Assembly: GCA_026874595.1 (NCBI GenBank)
Contig: CM049317.1
Span: 29,017,401-29,081,400 of the forward strand
DNA length: 64,000 bases
Source of the DNA: Sipunculus nudus
Taxonomy: Eukaryota > Annelida > Sipuncula > Golfingiida > Sipunculidae
Direction: 5' to 3'
Shown here: positions 12,071 to 24,455 of the stretch, piece after piece
Layout of the letters: each line of letters opens with the position of its first letter
How positions within the stretch are numbered: the stretch's first letter is position 1
The notes under the pieces: model-generated
The model's input: the letters and a program-made list of their open reading frames with translations, nothing else
Told to the model about the DNA's origin: nothing
The model's database searches: none
Program-made: the position numbers and the translations under genes

Positions 12071-13333
12071 CTTAAATTCTAATTATTACCCCCCCCCCCC
12101 TCCCCCGGCTAAAATGAAGGGGATAAAAAAAAACCCAATCCCCACTATATTGTCGCCCCTGGGCCTACGGTTAATATATTGTTAGCAGGGTGAATCAAAT
12201 AAAGAATCAAGTACGAATCGGTAGTTAAGTCCTATATCCTGTGCTATTTTCTTAACTCAAAAACGATTTAAATATCTAGGCAATCGGTGGAAAAGCAATA
12301 GAAAGGGCGATTCGCAATATTACCTTAGCTGCGCATTGTAACTTCTGAATTATTTCTAGCCACCTGCTTTTAAAAACTAGAATAGTTGATTGCAAATATA
12401 TAATTTATATCATATGGTTATATGACGAATGGTCAGACTAAAAGAAAAAGGTGACAGATTTCCACCTGATATTTAATAGTGACCTTGACCTTAATTACAA
12501 GATCAAAAGGGAAGTCGTCAGATTATGCCTCTAAAAATTAAGGATAACAAAGATCTAATGATTTTTCAAAGACTGTTGATACTCGATGTTTCTTTGTGTT
12601 TAATGACACAGAGAACATAAACTCTTCTGGTGTCATCATGGGCTCTTACAAACGATAGCAGATAATCGGTGGAAAGATTTCAAAAGGATGTTTGACTTTT
12701 TCACACATTTTGGAATTCGTCCTGGTAAAATTGACTGCTGGAGCCGGCTGTTATGCTTGGTTTTGCTACGGATGTAAATAATGGCAAACATTTATTCGGC
12801 AGCCTAGAATGTTTCAACACACAATGATAAGAGTGCGAGGAGGTCAGTTATGCTTATATTCACAAACTCGTAATACCGTGTCGATTCATCAAAGGGAAAA
12901 CTTCATCAATCTAAATAACTGGTTATCATAAACCGCTTATTGTCACCAGAGATATATGACTTAGTTAACGTATTGCATGTTCCATTATGGAATATAACCG
13001 GATGATTTTTTAGAATAATCTATTGCACATTGATATAGAGTATCATGTTTAGATATAAGCCTGATCTCGTTTGGTGTTAAATTTCAGTACAGTTTGATCA
13101 ATCGGAGCCGTCTTTATTTGGTAGTCTCTATAGAAACGAGTGTTTGTTGAAGATTTTAAATGAATCGCACCTGTTTAGTTGTTGGAGGTTACTACTATTA
13201 CGTTGCTATGGAAGGTGTAGCATAATTCCATTATTATATGTTTGTAAAAAGTAAGTTGGAATACCAGAAATATTTTTTAAATATTTTTTTTAATTTTATG
13301 TGATAGTCATGTGAAGGAGGAGACATTGTGTTT
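12071..13333. other. Intergenic DNA and 3' flank of unit 3
   Basis: There is a poly-C run at about 12089-12100. From about 12800 the sequence is a strongly diverged copy of the flank seen at 1310-1400 (CCTAGAATGTTT followed by TGCGAGGA-GTCAGTT). Bases 13075-13190 also align with 18210-18300. No gene seen. Confidence 0.4.
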
Positions 13334-15715
13334 TTAGAACGCACTCCAGATATTATACATCAGTTTGACATTGTTTGTGTTTGAGTCCCTCTCCCAAACG
13401 TATATCGTCCTGAATGAAAGAATAACATTCAAGTGAATCTGTTGATGTTTTCTCATTGACGTGTTAAGTAATTTTATATAATATCTAGCTATATAAATTA
13501 TAGAGAAATTTTAGGTTGGCCGAATTGCCATTAACGTATTTTAGGATAAACGTAGGTAATGGTAATATGACCTGAACAACTGTTATTTATAGCCATTATC
13601 AACACACTGGTGAAAAAAATTCCTGAAAGAACAAAAGCATAATAGATAATCAACTTCCTGTATCTCGAAACATAATAAGGATAGATATACGAGATATATT
13701 AACTAATATGGATTATTCTCGAGGCTTGTAACTTTGATATTTAAATTGAGCTTACTTTCCCTGCTCTATCTTTCGTCCTTCTTTGGTATAAGCTTCGTAC
13801 CGAGCAATCTGAACCACGGTATCACAATATGCATAAATCCTATCAGTCACTATCTTCACTCCACGTTCTCTGTTGCCTGTTAACTTTTTTATGCCACTTA
13901 GGGTTTGCTCTGCAAGGGTATAAATAAAATAATGTGTAACTATCTTTCATCTTTAAAAGAAAATATCAGGCCAGATGGTACACTAATAAACATCAAGTTT
14001 CGTTGTTTGTAATTTTACAATTAGGTATAGTCGTTTTTAATATGATTTTAGTAAAATGGATAATTTTTATTCTTCTTCATGATGGCTATCGGTAGTTCAT
14101 TAAGTTGTGTAAAGTGTAAAACGATGTACAGTAGTCATTTTTGAGCATGCTTGTTTTACATTTCTCATCACCAAATGAGTATACCATTAAAAAGTGCATA
14201 AACATTTATTGGAATTTCAGCAGATTCTGAGATGACTTATGTTAAAAATTCATGAGAAAGAAAAATAGTCGAAAATTTTCTACCAATTAAAAAAATAATA
14301 TTCTATCGTATTTTTGTAATATAAAATGATTTACAACACCACTAGTAATTCAATGGTAAAGCAAAAAAAACATGATTTTATACAGTGAATTTCTTTTGTT
14401 CATAAAGTTGAACTATTTTAAATGTTGACAAATAGTAGATTTTCTAAATATATTTTCTATGTTCTATGATACGCAGTAGAGATAGGATATAATATAAATG
14501 TATGAATAATAATGAAATGTAAATGAAATATGCCGATAAAATATTTCTACAGAGATAAGTTTCCGAAAATTAAACTCTAAAAAAACAAAATAACAACCTT
14601 TTCCTCTGTCCATAGCTTGTCTTTCGGGAAGCCACCAAGTGTTTGGACCATACAGCTTGTCATACTTTGACTCAGCTTCATTTTCATCATACATGGAAAT
14701 TATCCTTTTCATCTGACGGCTAACCTGATTCACAACCGTATCGCCTGAAAAATTAAATGTTCAGTTTTGTTATGCTTTTTTATACTGATTTGTTATACGT
14801 TATTTTATCACGTGTTGTATTATCAACTGGGCAACTCCTAGCATTAGCGCCATGTTGTCTGTGTTGCACATCACGGGCTCCTCGATGTCTCCAAATCAGT
14901 TCAGTTCGAAACTTTGTAGAGTATTTGTATTGCACCCTACTGTAATCTGCGGTTTTGGGCTTAGTTGCATAAGTGCTTTAATTTACAGATACACGTAGCC
15001 TTGCCACCAATGATCCCCCGCAGATAGATTTCAGTCTGTCCGCTGTTCTCGGTATCTTTCCTCTATTTTCTTGAAACCGCCCTTGCGGTTTCCATTTTGA
15101 GTACACACACAAAAATAATGCACGGAACACAGAGATCAAAATACACGTGTTCGACTCCGCTAGTATATGGAATGTATTAGGGCTTTTAAGAACACTGGAA
15201 TATGCGTCAGAATATCACGACTACCCCCCCCCCCCCAAAGTCCAAGCGGATGCGCGGTTTTGCTTCACTAAATCAAATATCAAAGCACGCTCCCATTTAA
15301 TTCGCTGCCCAGTCCTGATACCCTCTAGCTGGTCTGCTTTACCGTTGTACATTGTGACCTTATCTCAGACAAAAAAATATCTTAAAATCATTATATTTTT
15401 TGTGTAGTATTACGACATGAATATTAGTGGAAACAGTATATTGATTCAAATCAGGACCGTAGAAATTCCAAAGAAACTCTTTAAAAGATGCACCTATTGA
15501 AAGGGATGTGTAAATAAATAAGGCTTACCTTGCCTATCCTCTACTTGATATTATGAATTATAATTCAACTGTCAAAAGTGTAAATCACATTTCAATATTA
15601 CTTATTTCACAATTATTTATGAGTTACAAAAATCTATACAGCTCTACTCGTCGTTAGCTGTATATTCTAGAAATAATTCAAAGAGGCATGCCCAATCAAC
15701 GGCAATCAAAACTCC

Positions 15716-15772
<57 letters not shown>

Positions 15773-16812
15773 TATAGTGATATGATACACATACAGCACT
15801 GTATCATGTGTCGCATTCCTACAGTCTATATGTAGCATGTGTAATAATACAGTGAGAAAAAGGAGTTCAGTACCGTTCTTATGGCTACATGTGTAACAGC
15901 ATCATGGGAAGAAAGACGCTCGGTCTACATAAGTTTCTTGATTATCAATGGCCAAGTGTTACTTCATGGTGACAAGGATGTGTGAATTATATATAATCCA
16001 GGCAAAATTGCATCATTTTATACTGATTCCAGGCGAATTACCAGGGGTGAATTCCAGTTCAAGTCAACACAGCCCTGCCAGACAGTTACCCTGTGCACTG
16101 TCTGACCTACCCTACCATGGAGCTATCACAAAACAGCATGAAAAGGTAACTGGATCATATACATTCATATACAATAAACGCTACACCTAAAATTGACACG
16201 GGCGCCTGTGGAACATTTTTATGGCTGAGGACATTACTTGTTATGTATGGCGACTCCGTGAATGACAATATATTCCTTATGCCTTGCACTGTTAAACTAA
16301 CAGCCTAAAATGGACATGAAATGACATGCTTTGGTAAATTAGACATGCAGTGTCGATATGACAATTCAAGTTGGATAAAGAGTCGATTGTATATCGTGGA
16401 TGTTCCAGGTCCAGCTTTTGTCGGACTTCCTACCAGTAAAGTGCTAGGACTAGTTACCAAAAATTATGATGACCTGGACGAATAAAGCCAACCTACAAAC
16501 CAGACTGGAGCTAAACTGAGCTCTCATGCAATATCGGACACCTGTAAACAACCAGCTCTTCCACGACCAGGATATATCACAAGTATAAACTACCTCATGC
16601 AAGCATACCCACAACAATTTCATCAGTACTATATATATTATATATTAATTAACATATTTACATATGTATGCATACATAAGATTAAAAAAAGACAATCATG
16701 GATCAAATAAACTAATTTGTAAAAGACCAAAACCTTTTGAATTATCTTGATCAAACGTTGCAGCCAACAGACCGACAACGCAATACAATTTGAACACGGT
16801 ACTGGTTTTCAT
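13334..16812 (-). CDS. Secreted SnoaL/DUF4440-like protein, unit 3 (complete)
   Basis: Exons on the minus strand: signal 16812-16734, A 14744-14598, B 13909-13756, C 13409-13334. They total 456 bp, giving 151 residues plus stop. The signal exon gives MKTSTVFKLYCVVGLLAATF, a good secretion signal. Exon A encodes VNQVSRQMKRIISMYDENEA and YDKLYGPNTWWLPERQAMD. Exon B has VKIVTDRIYAYCDTVVQIAR and EAYTKEGRKIEQG. Exon C ends YVWERDSNTNNVKLMYNIWS-AF. All splice sites are canonical and all phases compatible, so this copy looks functional. Family features are as in unit 2: an NTF2-like domain by pattern, function unknown, probably extracellular. The first intron (about 2 kb) has gained an (AT)n microsatellite at 15716-15774 and a poly-C run at 15226-15236. 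Confidence 0.75.
15716..15774. repeat. (AT)n microsatellite in unit 3 intron 1
   Basis: About 30 AT dinucleotides with a few interruptions. It lies in the first intron of unit 3, which also explains the spurious Ile-Tyr open frame on the opposite reading. Confidence 0.9.
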
Positions 16813-18307
16813 TCTGAATTCGTGCCTGTGTCAAGGAGATCTGGTATGTTTACAATGGATTGCATCTCAATATTCTCTGGTTATATGTATTTATTCATTG
16901 TTCACAGCTGTTGTCCGCAGAATGTTTGTTATGTAATCAATGTAATTATACCTGTTTTTGTCTGGAAAATGTTCATTTGTGCAGCCATTGATTGGAAGTG
17001 TTTAATTAATGTTGTGTCTGCATGGTTTGCAGTCATAAATCAATCAGTACAGAGTGGCTTGTCTAGTGAAAAGCAAGGAAAGATATCAAACTGTGTATAC
17101 GAATATACTGAAAAGATATAATAATACGGACCTTGATAACTATAAATGACTTATAGGTGCATTCTTTAATTTAGTTCTTCTTTTAGATTAGACTGCGGTT
17201 CGTCTCGGCAAACTCGGGACTGATTGAACTTCTAATACACTTGTCTGCTAAATGTAAGCTCTATTACTTAAAGAAACCTATGCAGGAACCAGTTTGTAAC
17301 AGTTAGAATTACGGTTTCCCTTTATTTAAATTAAAATTTATGTAACTGTCCCTCATTTAATCTCGTAAGTAACCTATCTATGAGTTTGGGTTTATTGCAA
17401 ACTTTCTTTTATGTAATGTTAAATTCAAGTAGGCTATATTTAAATTGATAATAAACTGATGACTTGGATTTTTCATCTGATACTTCAACAAGATGTATTA
17501 TGTATAACAATCATATTATTTTTATATTCCGGAAAGGAGGAGGCTTCTAATATCCATTTATTGGTTGATATTTTATATCTCTATCGATTTTGGGTCAGAT
17601 TTGTCTTTTGCGGAGAGATTTTTTGGATTACAAAAGCTTTTCCTTTCTTCCTTATCGTCTGATGTTTGGTCAAAGTAAAAGCTAGAGCTGACGAAATTCC
17701 ACTTGATATTTAATCGTGACCTTGACCTTAATTGCAAGGTTATAAGAAAGACAAATTTCGTCGTCTTGTTATGCCTCATAAACATTAAGTATTATAAAGA
17801 TCTATTGATTTTATTCAAAACTGTTTATATACAATGTTTCCTGCCGTAAATGTCGTCCTTAACACTGAAAAAAACCGGCACTGGAGATCATTGTTCTATT
17901 TAATGACACAAAGAACATAAACTCTAAAGGTGTCAAAAGCAACTCACAAATATCGACCTGTAGTGAAGCACCGATACGAAGGCAGGTTACAATGAAACCC
18001 TTAATCAATTAACGACGTTATATTTTACTCATTACACACAGGGTAGAGAAAGTTATTAATATTGTAATAATAATATCCTCAATGGAGGTATCGAGCATTC
18101 CCGACAATAGCTCCAGGAGTATTAAAATTTTTATAATTTTTATAAACATGTTTCATTCAATGTATTGCCTGAGCAATACGTTTAGAGAGCACACGTGTCT
18201 CGATGATGTTAAATTAAGTACATTTTGATCCGTCTTTGTTAGGTGGTCTCTATAGTAACAAGTGTTTGTTGTAGATTTTAAATGAAAAGCACCTGTTTAG
18301 TTTGGTT
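16813..18307. other. Upstream flank of unit 3
   Basis: No exon recognised. The first 450 bases align with the flank upstream of unit 2 (10430-10740). Bases 18210-18300 repeat 13075-13180 (TCTCTATAG-AACAAGTGTTTGTTG and GATTTTAAATGAA). The open frames at 16747-17121 and 17459-17662 have no family resemblance; the first runs antisense through the signal exon. Confidence 0.4.
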
Positions 18308-19239
18308 TTCCCCGGATTTTTTTTCTGTAGGCATGTGCATATTAGAACTGTCAGGAATTTTGACGCCAGTAAGTATATAAAAGTCGGGATTAAGAAGATT
18401 ATTCGCTATAATTACCCGATCAGCGCGCAAGCCTGTGTAGCCTGACGATATCTGATGGCTAAGGGAAGGTCTGCGTGATCACAATCGAGAGAGCTGAAAG
18501 ATGATGTCTATAAGCGAAGATAGTCGATGTCTGAAGCAGGCCACGATGATTACTCTGTAACGGACTTTAGAGTGAGTATAGCATTTTTTGCCGACAGACT
18601 GGTAATCTGGCGATTTATTATTTGTTGTGGTCCCTTTTAGGAACAGACCAAGCATTTTATCTAGATGTGTAACTGTAGAGGTACTAGATATCGCTGTGTG
18701 GGAGTATATTCTGCCTCCTTGAACTAGATGATTTCAGGAGACATGAGCTGTGAGAGACACTGATTCTGATTTCAGATAGAATAGTCTGTGACCTCATTAG
18801 TAAGTGCTGTTTGAACTGGGTCACGAGAGACAAACCAGCACCCCAGCCAAGAACTGTTAGTGTTTGGAGCTCCGTGTATCTTAAAGTGGACAGAATGTAC
18901 TGTATACACAGCGGGAGCACACCAGTAAGGCGACTATCGCAACATTCTTATGTCACGTGTGCATGATGGTCATGTGATCTGGAGAAGTGTAACCAAGGGA
19001 TCACATCGTGTAGTGTTGAATAATCGGACGTTTGTTTAGTGCTTGTACATCTCTCCAGATAAATGTGTCTTTTTTCTTAAGTATATTGATTTGTTTTGTA
19101 AACTCATACCTAAATTCATTTTCTTGAGTGTAAGTATGTAATAGTTTCAGCCATTTGGTTTGAATTAAAATAACCTGCTCTTTAACATCTTCAGCGGTGT
19201 AACAATTTTTAGTATCCGATATGCTTATTAAATAATACA
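18308..19239. mobile_element. Probable insertion in the unit 4 flank, class unknown
   Basis: The duplicated flank sequence runs up to about 18305 and resumes near 19240. The intervening 0.9 kb has no counterpart in the other units. It holds a clear TATA-like box (AGTATATAAAAGTCGGG, near 18370) and no open frame of note. A TATA box without a coding region would suit an LTR, but I could not find matching TG...CA ends. Confidence 0.3.
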
Positions 19240-20048
19240 TACACGATGTTTAGTCCTACAGCTGCGTTCCTTTATTCACAAAATTTAAATTAATAACTAA
19301 AAATTATAATTTTCATGATAAAATAATGTCAGGAATAAATAGATTTGTTCAAATCATTTTTGGAGTCAGACAAGAGAAAATGTTCATAAATAAGAAAGTA
19401 TTTGCTTTCTTACCTCATAGTGGACCGAATTGATAATAACAGTATCGGAGGCGCTCCAAAAACCAAGCATGTGTTTGCACAAAACTCTAATCAAATTGTT
19501 ACATAATACATAACACTCATTTACACAATATTCTATTGAAAAGTGTTGAATAAATTGAACATAAAACCAAGAGTCAGAATCGGAGTCTTGCATTGCACAG
19601 CACTTACCGATTTTACAAAGTTCATCACGTCAGTGCAATGACATAATTGCTTAATTGCGGAAAGGTCGTTTCTTTTGTTTTATTGTTTACAGGATTCTTT
19701 ATAAGGTTATCAGTTACAATTAAATCAAATGGATGAAGGGAGACATTGGTGAAGTGGTAAACTTTGGTGGTGGACTGATCGAACTGACCACGTATGGCAA
19801 CACGTCCAGAAACAATAGCCAGTTCTTAAAACAAAAGCACAAACAAAACAAGATGATAACATAAAACTTAGCAGAGGTTGGAGGAGGTTACTACTATCAC
19901 GTTGCAATTGAACATGTAGTATAGGCTCGTTGTTATAATATGTTTGTAAACAAATATGTACAAATAGCAGAAAAAAATTCTTTATTTATTTTTTATTTTC
20001 TTTTTCATTGCAATATGATAGTCATGTCAAGGAGGGGACCTCGTGTTT
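19240..20048. repeat. 3' flank of unit 4, duplicated block
   Basis: It aligns with 1540-2250 and 7650-8340: the GTCA-ACAAGAGAAAATGTTCA segment, the ACAGGATTCTTTATAAGG segment and the GACATTGGTGAAGTGGTAAAC segment. Minus-strand AATAAA signals lie at 19981-19990, about 60 bases past the unit 4 stop. Confidence 0.55.
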
Positions 20049-22485
20049 TTAAAACGCACTCCAGAAATTATACATCATTTTGACATTGTTTGTGTTTGGG
20101 TCCCTCTCCCACACGTACATCGTTCTGAAACGAAGAATAACATTTCATTGTATCTGTTCGGGTTTACTAATTGAAGTTTTATATTCTTTTTATATCATAT
20201 CTATAGCTATATAAAATACAGGGACATTTAAGATTAGCCGACTTGCCATTAACGTATTTTATGATAAACACATAGGCAATCGTATAAATGTTACTTATAG
20301 CCATTATCATTATAGATGTAACATAAATCTGTTGAAAGGACAAGAGGAAAATAGACTTCCTGTGTCTCCACACATTAATAGTAGATAGATATATTAGACA
20401 TTTTAATTGATAAGGATTATTCTCGAGGCTTTAACTTTGATATATAACATGAGCTTACTTCCCCTCCTCTAGCTTTCGTCCTTCTTTGGTATAAGCTTCG
20501 TACCGTGCAATCTGTACCACGGTATCACAATATACAATAATCCCATCAGTCACTATCTTCACCCCACGTTCCTTGTTACTTATCAACCAATTTATCGCCC
20601 CAAGTGTTTGTTTTGCAAGGGTATGAACAAATAAGGATGTAACCAACCATATTTGGTTGATTATATATCTGATTTCAATAAAATGGTAGGCTAAATACCT
20701 CGGTTATACCACTTTAGTGTGGCTATCGGTGGTACATAAAACTGTTTAAAGTATAATACAAGGTACAGTAGTCATTCCTGAAGAGTATTTTACTATACAT
20801 TGATCACCATTATAAAAGTGCAGTAAACAATTAATGATGAAACATGTCATGAATGCATAATGAACATTTTCTTGTTAAATAAATAATACAATGTTTATGT
20901 TATTATAATAATAAGATTAAGAACACCAATCGGATTATTATGGTAAAGCATAAAACCCGATTTTAATGTGAGGATTATCTGTCGTCCCAGAATTAAACCA
21001 TTTATAAATTTGACCAATAGTGTATTTTCTAAATAAATTTTCTTTATCTTGTTAAATACGTAAAGGGGCTTTTACACAGATTGGCGACCTTTTGCCTCCC
21101 GTGTGAGACCATAACATTTATCAGGTCGTCGTTGGAAGCTCAAAGAAGGCAGAATGGTTGCCTAGGTCTTTCAAAGGTGGTACACATGAGTTTCAGACTT
21201 CGCCATAGACGCCATGGTAGCCGTGATTTTTTAACATGTTCATAACAGTCGCACAAATGTGCGGAGGAGGCGGGCTGTCCAAAGGTGGCTCAAGGGAGGA
21301 AGAAGGAAGGCAGGGAAATTGCCATGGTTGCAGAATAGAGGCAGAGTGGTTACGTCGGTTGCACAGGGGAAGCACAGGGGAGGCAGGCATAAGTTCTTAA
21401 AATGGCCGAAATTTTCCGGTTGGGTGGTTCAGGGGAGGCACAAGTATCCCAGGAGCAATTTCATAGAAACAGGACTTCTGGGTTCAGACGACCCTAGAGC
21501 GCCCTTGCTATTTATTATTATTAATTTTTTTGGTTGTTCAAAGGTGGCAAAAGGTGCCCTGTGTCAAGGGGATACATAGTAAATAGGAAATGTAATACAA
21601 TGATATGTCATTGAATCATAAAGAAAAATTTTTCTGCAGATTAAACTTTTAGGAACTTCACAACCTTAGTCTAAAAAAAACTCAAAATAAGAAAAGTAAC
21701 CTTTTCCTCTGGCCATAGCATGTCTTCCGGGAAGCCACCAAGCGTTTGGAGCAAACAGCTTGTCATACTTTGACTCGGCATCATTTTCAACATACATAGA
21801 AATCATCCTTTTTATCTGGAGGTTGACCTGCCTCTCAACCGCATCACCTGTAACATAGATTGTTCAATTAAAGGCGTTTTTTCCGAGTTATTATTTTGCC
21901 TTGTTTCCGAAACTTCTCCGCAGATAGCTTTCTGCCTGCCCACTCTTCTCTGTATCTTTCTCCTATTTCCTTAAAACTGCTCTTCCGGTTGCCATTTTAC
22001 GTACACACTAATAACCGCTGGAGAATGCACCAGAGACGCACGGCAATCGGTCCTAAAACTTTCAAGCGGACTCGCGCTTTGGCTGCACAGGATCAAAGAG
22101 TAAAGTGGGCTCCGATCACATCCAATGATCAGTCTCGATTACTTCATACTGGTCTAATATATGAACATGGTTGAAATGGGGTTCGCCTATGGAAAGCCAT
22201 GTGTACATAGTTAAGGTACGGGCACCTTATGCAGCAGTTTTCCTTAGCCACCTAGCTATTGCGACTTAAAATTTTATTGTCAAAAGTATTAATCACATTT
22301 CTATACTACTTATTTCAAAATCAATTGCAAGTTACAAATATCTCAATAGATCCATTCGTCTTGAGCTGTGTATTCTAATAAATAACTACAAATACAAAGC
22401 GTTGCTCATTTTGAACGTTACATGAAACAGATCAAGTGAATGTTATGTGTATGACTGGTTCTTCACGACATATAGGATTTAGTGT

Positions 22486-22519
<34 letters not shown>

Positions 22520-22658
22520 TCACAAAACTAAGAACACACAATTCATGGATAAAAGTAACTTATTTGTATTGACAAAAATCTTTTGAATTAACTTGACCAA
22601 ACGATGTAGTCAAAAGACCAACTACGCAGTACAATGTGAACGTTGCACCCGTGTTCAT
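20049..22658 (-). pseudogene. SnoaL/DUF4440-like unit 4, open frames but two splice sites lost
   Basis: Homologous exons on the minus strand: signal 22658-22580 (MNTGATFTLYCVVGLLTTSF), A 21847-21701, B 20612-20459, C 20124-20049 with stop. All four frames are open and typical (YDKLFAPNAWWLPGRHAMA; GVKIVTDGIIVYCDTVVQIA; TMYVWERDPNTN). Two joins are broken. The signal exon donor is AG|AT where units 2 and 3 have AG|GT. The exon B acceptor reads TTGCAA|AACAAA where the others have TTGCAG|AGCAAA. The nearest upstream AG leads into a stop. An insertion of about 509 bp also sits in the intron before exon B. Open frames with dead splice sites suggest recent inactivation. Use of other splice sites or a shorter product cannot be excluded. 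Confidence 0.65.
21063..21571. mobile_element. MITE-like insertion in unit 4 intron
   Basis: The sequence is absent from the same place in units 1-3. Ends are imperfect inverted repeats: AGGGGCTTTTACACAG...ACCTTTTGCC on the left, and CCCCTTGACACAGGGCACCTTTTGCC as the reverse complement on the right. The flanks ATACGTA (21056-21062) and ATACATA (21572-21578) look like a 7-8 bp target duplication, again hAT-like. The interior is G-rich, non-coding and contains internal inverted copies of CAAAGGTGG. The superfamily is uncertain (hAT or PIF/Harbinger-like). Confidence 0.5.
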
Positions 22659-24168
22659 TGTGAAGCCGCGCCTATGTCCTAGATATCTGGTATGTTTAAA
22701 ATTACATCATAGCGCCCCGGTTATTTTTATTAAATCTTAGTTAACAGTTGTTGTCCATAGAATAATAGGTAAACAATGTAATTATACAAGTCTGGTCCGG
22801 GAAAATTGTTGAGTTTATTTTTGAAGCCGCTTATTAGTAGTGTTTAATAAATGTTGCATCTGCATGAATTTTCAACATAAATCAACCCGTATACAAGTGA
22901 CAGGTGTCCTTCAAATTTGCATACAACATACTGAAACGATGTAATGACACGGAACATGATCACCATAAATCACTCATATGGGCATCTAGGCAAATACAGG
23001 AACGATTAAATACACCTTGCTAAATGAGAACTATATTACTCAAGGAGACCCATGCACATAACATCTTAATTAAATATACAGGATATTATATCAATGCATC
23101 TGCTTAACGTTTCTGAAACTGTTCGCTTGTTCCTGTACACAAGTGGGAAAAAATATAAAATATAAAAAAAGCACCAAGGCCGCCTGGTTAAAGTCACGTG
23201 GGGCTAAAGAAATCAAGATGTGATTGTTTTAAAGCTTTACCGTCCAAACTCTGCTATATTTTCACTTGTGTCTGAACCGTTACCTCCACCAAAACAAATA
23301 TAAAAAAATGAAAAAGTGGACCATTGGCCATGACGCTCAGCAGAATTCAATGATTATTGAACAACAGGTTAATGATTGACCTTATTTTACATTTAAGTGC
23401 TACCATTTGTCTCTATCAGACTAATATAGTACTTAAATCATGTTCTTTCACATGGTTCGCATAATATGGACCTACCTGGATGTCGTGAAGTCGAGGTCAA
23501 TTGGATACGATTTGTGCCTTATTAAAGGACGACTGCTCCATTTGAGAGTCTTAAAACCAGACCCGAAAATTTTGAAAATCAAGTACATACGGGTGGAGCA
23601 AGCTGTGTGCAGGAACTTATGAAACACTCCATGATTATTATACATGCAAAGCATCATGGAGATCAAGGCATTAGTTATTCAGACACCTGAGCTTTAGTAT
23701 CAATTGTTTTCAATATTCTGGGGAAGTAGTAACGAGCCCAATAGCCCGGAGGATATGGATAACGGAGACCTAATTTCAGGTTTCCTAAGAAGATTATACA
23801 TAAATCTTCCAGGAATACCAGTAAAATGTTCTAGGTCTAGTGCTCACGATCTGTACCCTGTTAACTGACGGCCGGATGGCATGTTTGGACGACCGCTTTA
23901 TTTTAAGGTCTCAAAAAATATACCAAAAACTGTGTAACCATTCGAACAAACAAGCTGGCGCTACTAGTCCGCATGAACTGATGAAGCACTCCATCATTGG
24001 ATAGGTCCAAGATTGATTCACACTCTTCCGTGTCCGATGGAATATTTTTCTCTCCTCCCCCGGCTCTAAAACACAGCCCCTATAACTTTTCAACCGAAAA
24101 TTCTATAAACTTCTATTTCACGAACAATCTAAAGAACCCAGCAATACATAATAAACACGCTCAAAGAA
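22659..24168. other. Upstream flank of unit 4
   Basis: Bases 22800-23060 repeat the flanks upstream of units 2 and 3. Bases 23440-23670 hold open frames on both strands with no recognised family. No exon called. Confidence 0.35.
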
Positions 24169-24222
24169 CATTATTCTGACCAAACATAGTAGTCAAAGAT
24201 CAGCTACACAGAACAATGTGAT
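24169..24222 (-). pseudogene. Remnant of a fifth signal-peptide exon
   Basis: The 54 bases align with the 3' two thirds of the signal exons of units 3 and 4 (plus strand TTCTGACCAAAC.TAGTAGTCAAA.ATCAGCTAC.CAG). The part that should hold the start codon is deleted. No exons A-C were found to its left before unit 4, so this is a leftover of a further array unit. Confidence 0.5.
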
Positions 24223-24393
24223 GTTTAGAGGATATGGTGTTTACAATTAATTGCACCTGATACTGCTGTGGTTATACATATAAGGTCATGGTTATAACAG
24301 CTGTTCTCCGCAGAATTAACTTATGCAATTATATCTTAAATATGCCTCGCGCCTGCATGCAATTTAAATATTAATCGGCAAGTATATATATAT

Positions 24394-24455
<62 letters not shown>

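Noticed and set aside
16747-17121. 124-codon plus-strand open frame
   Set aside because: Its start lies antisense to the unit 3 signal exon, and it continues into the flank duplicated upstream of units 2 and 4, where it is not open.
21259-21579. 106-codon Gly/Arg-rich open frame
   Set aside because: It lies entirely inside a MITE-like insertion that is absent from paralogous units.
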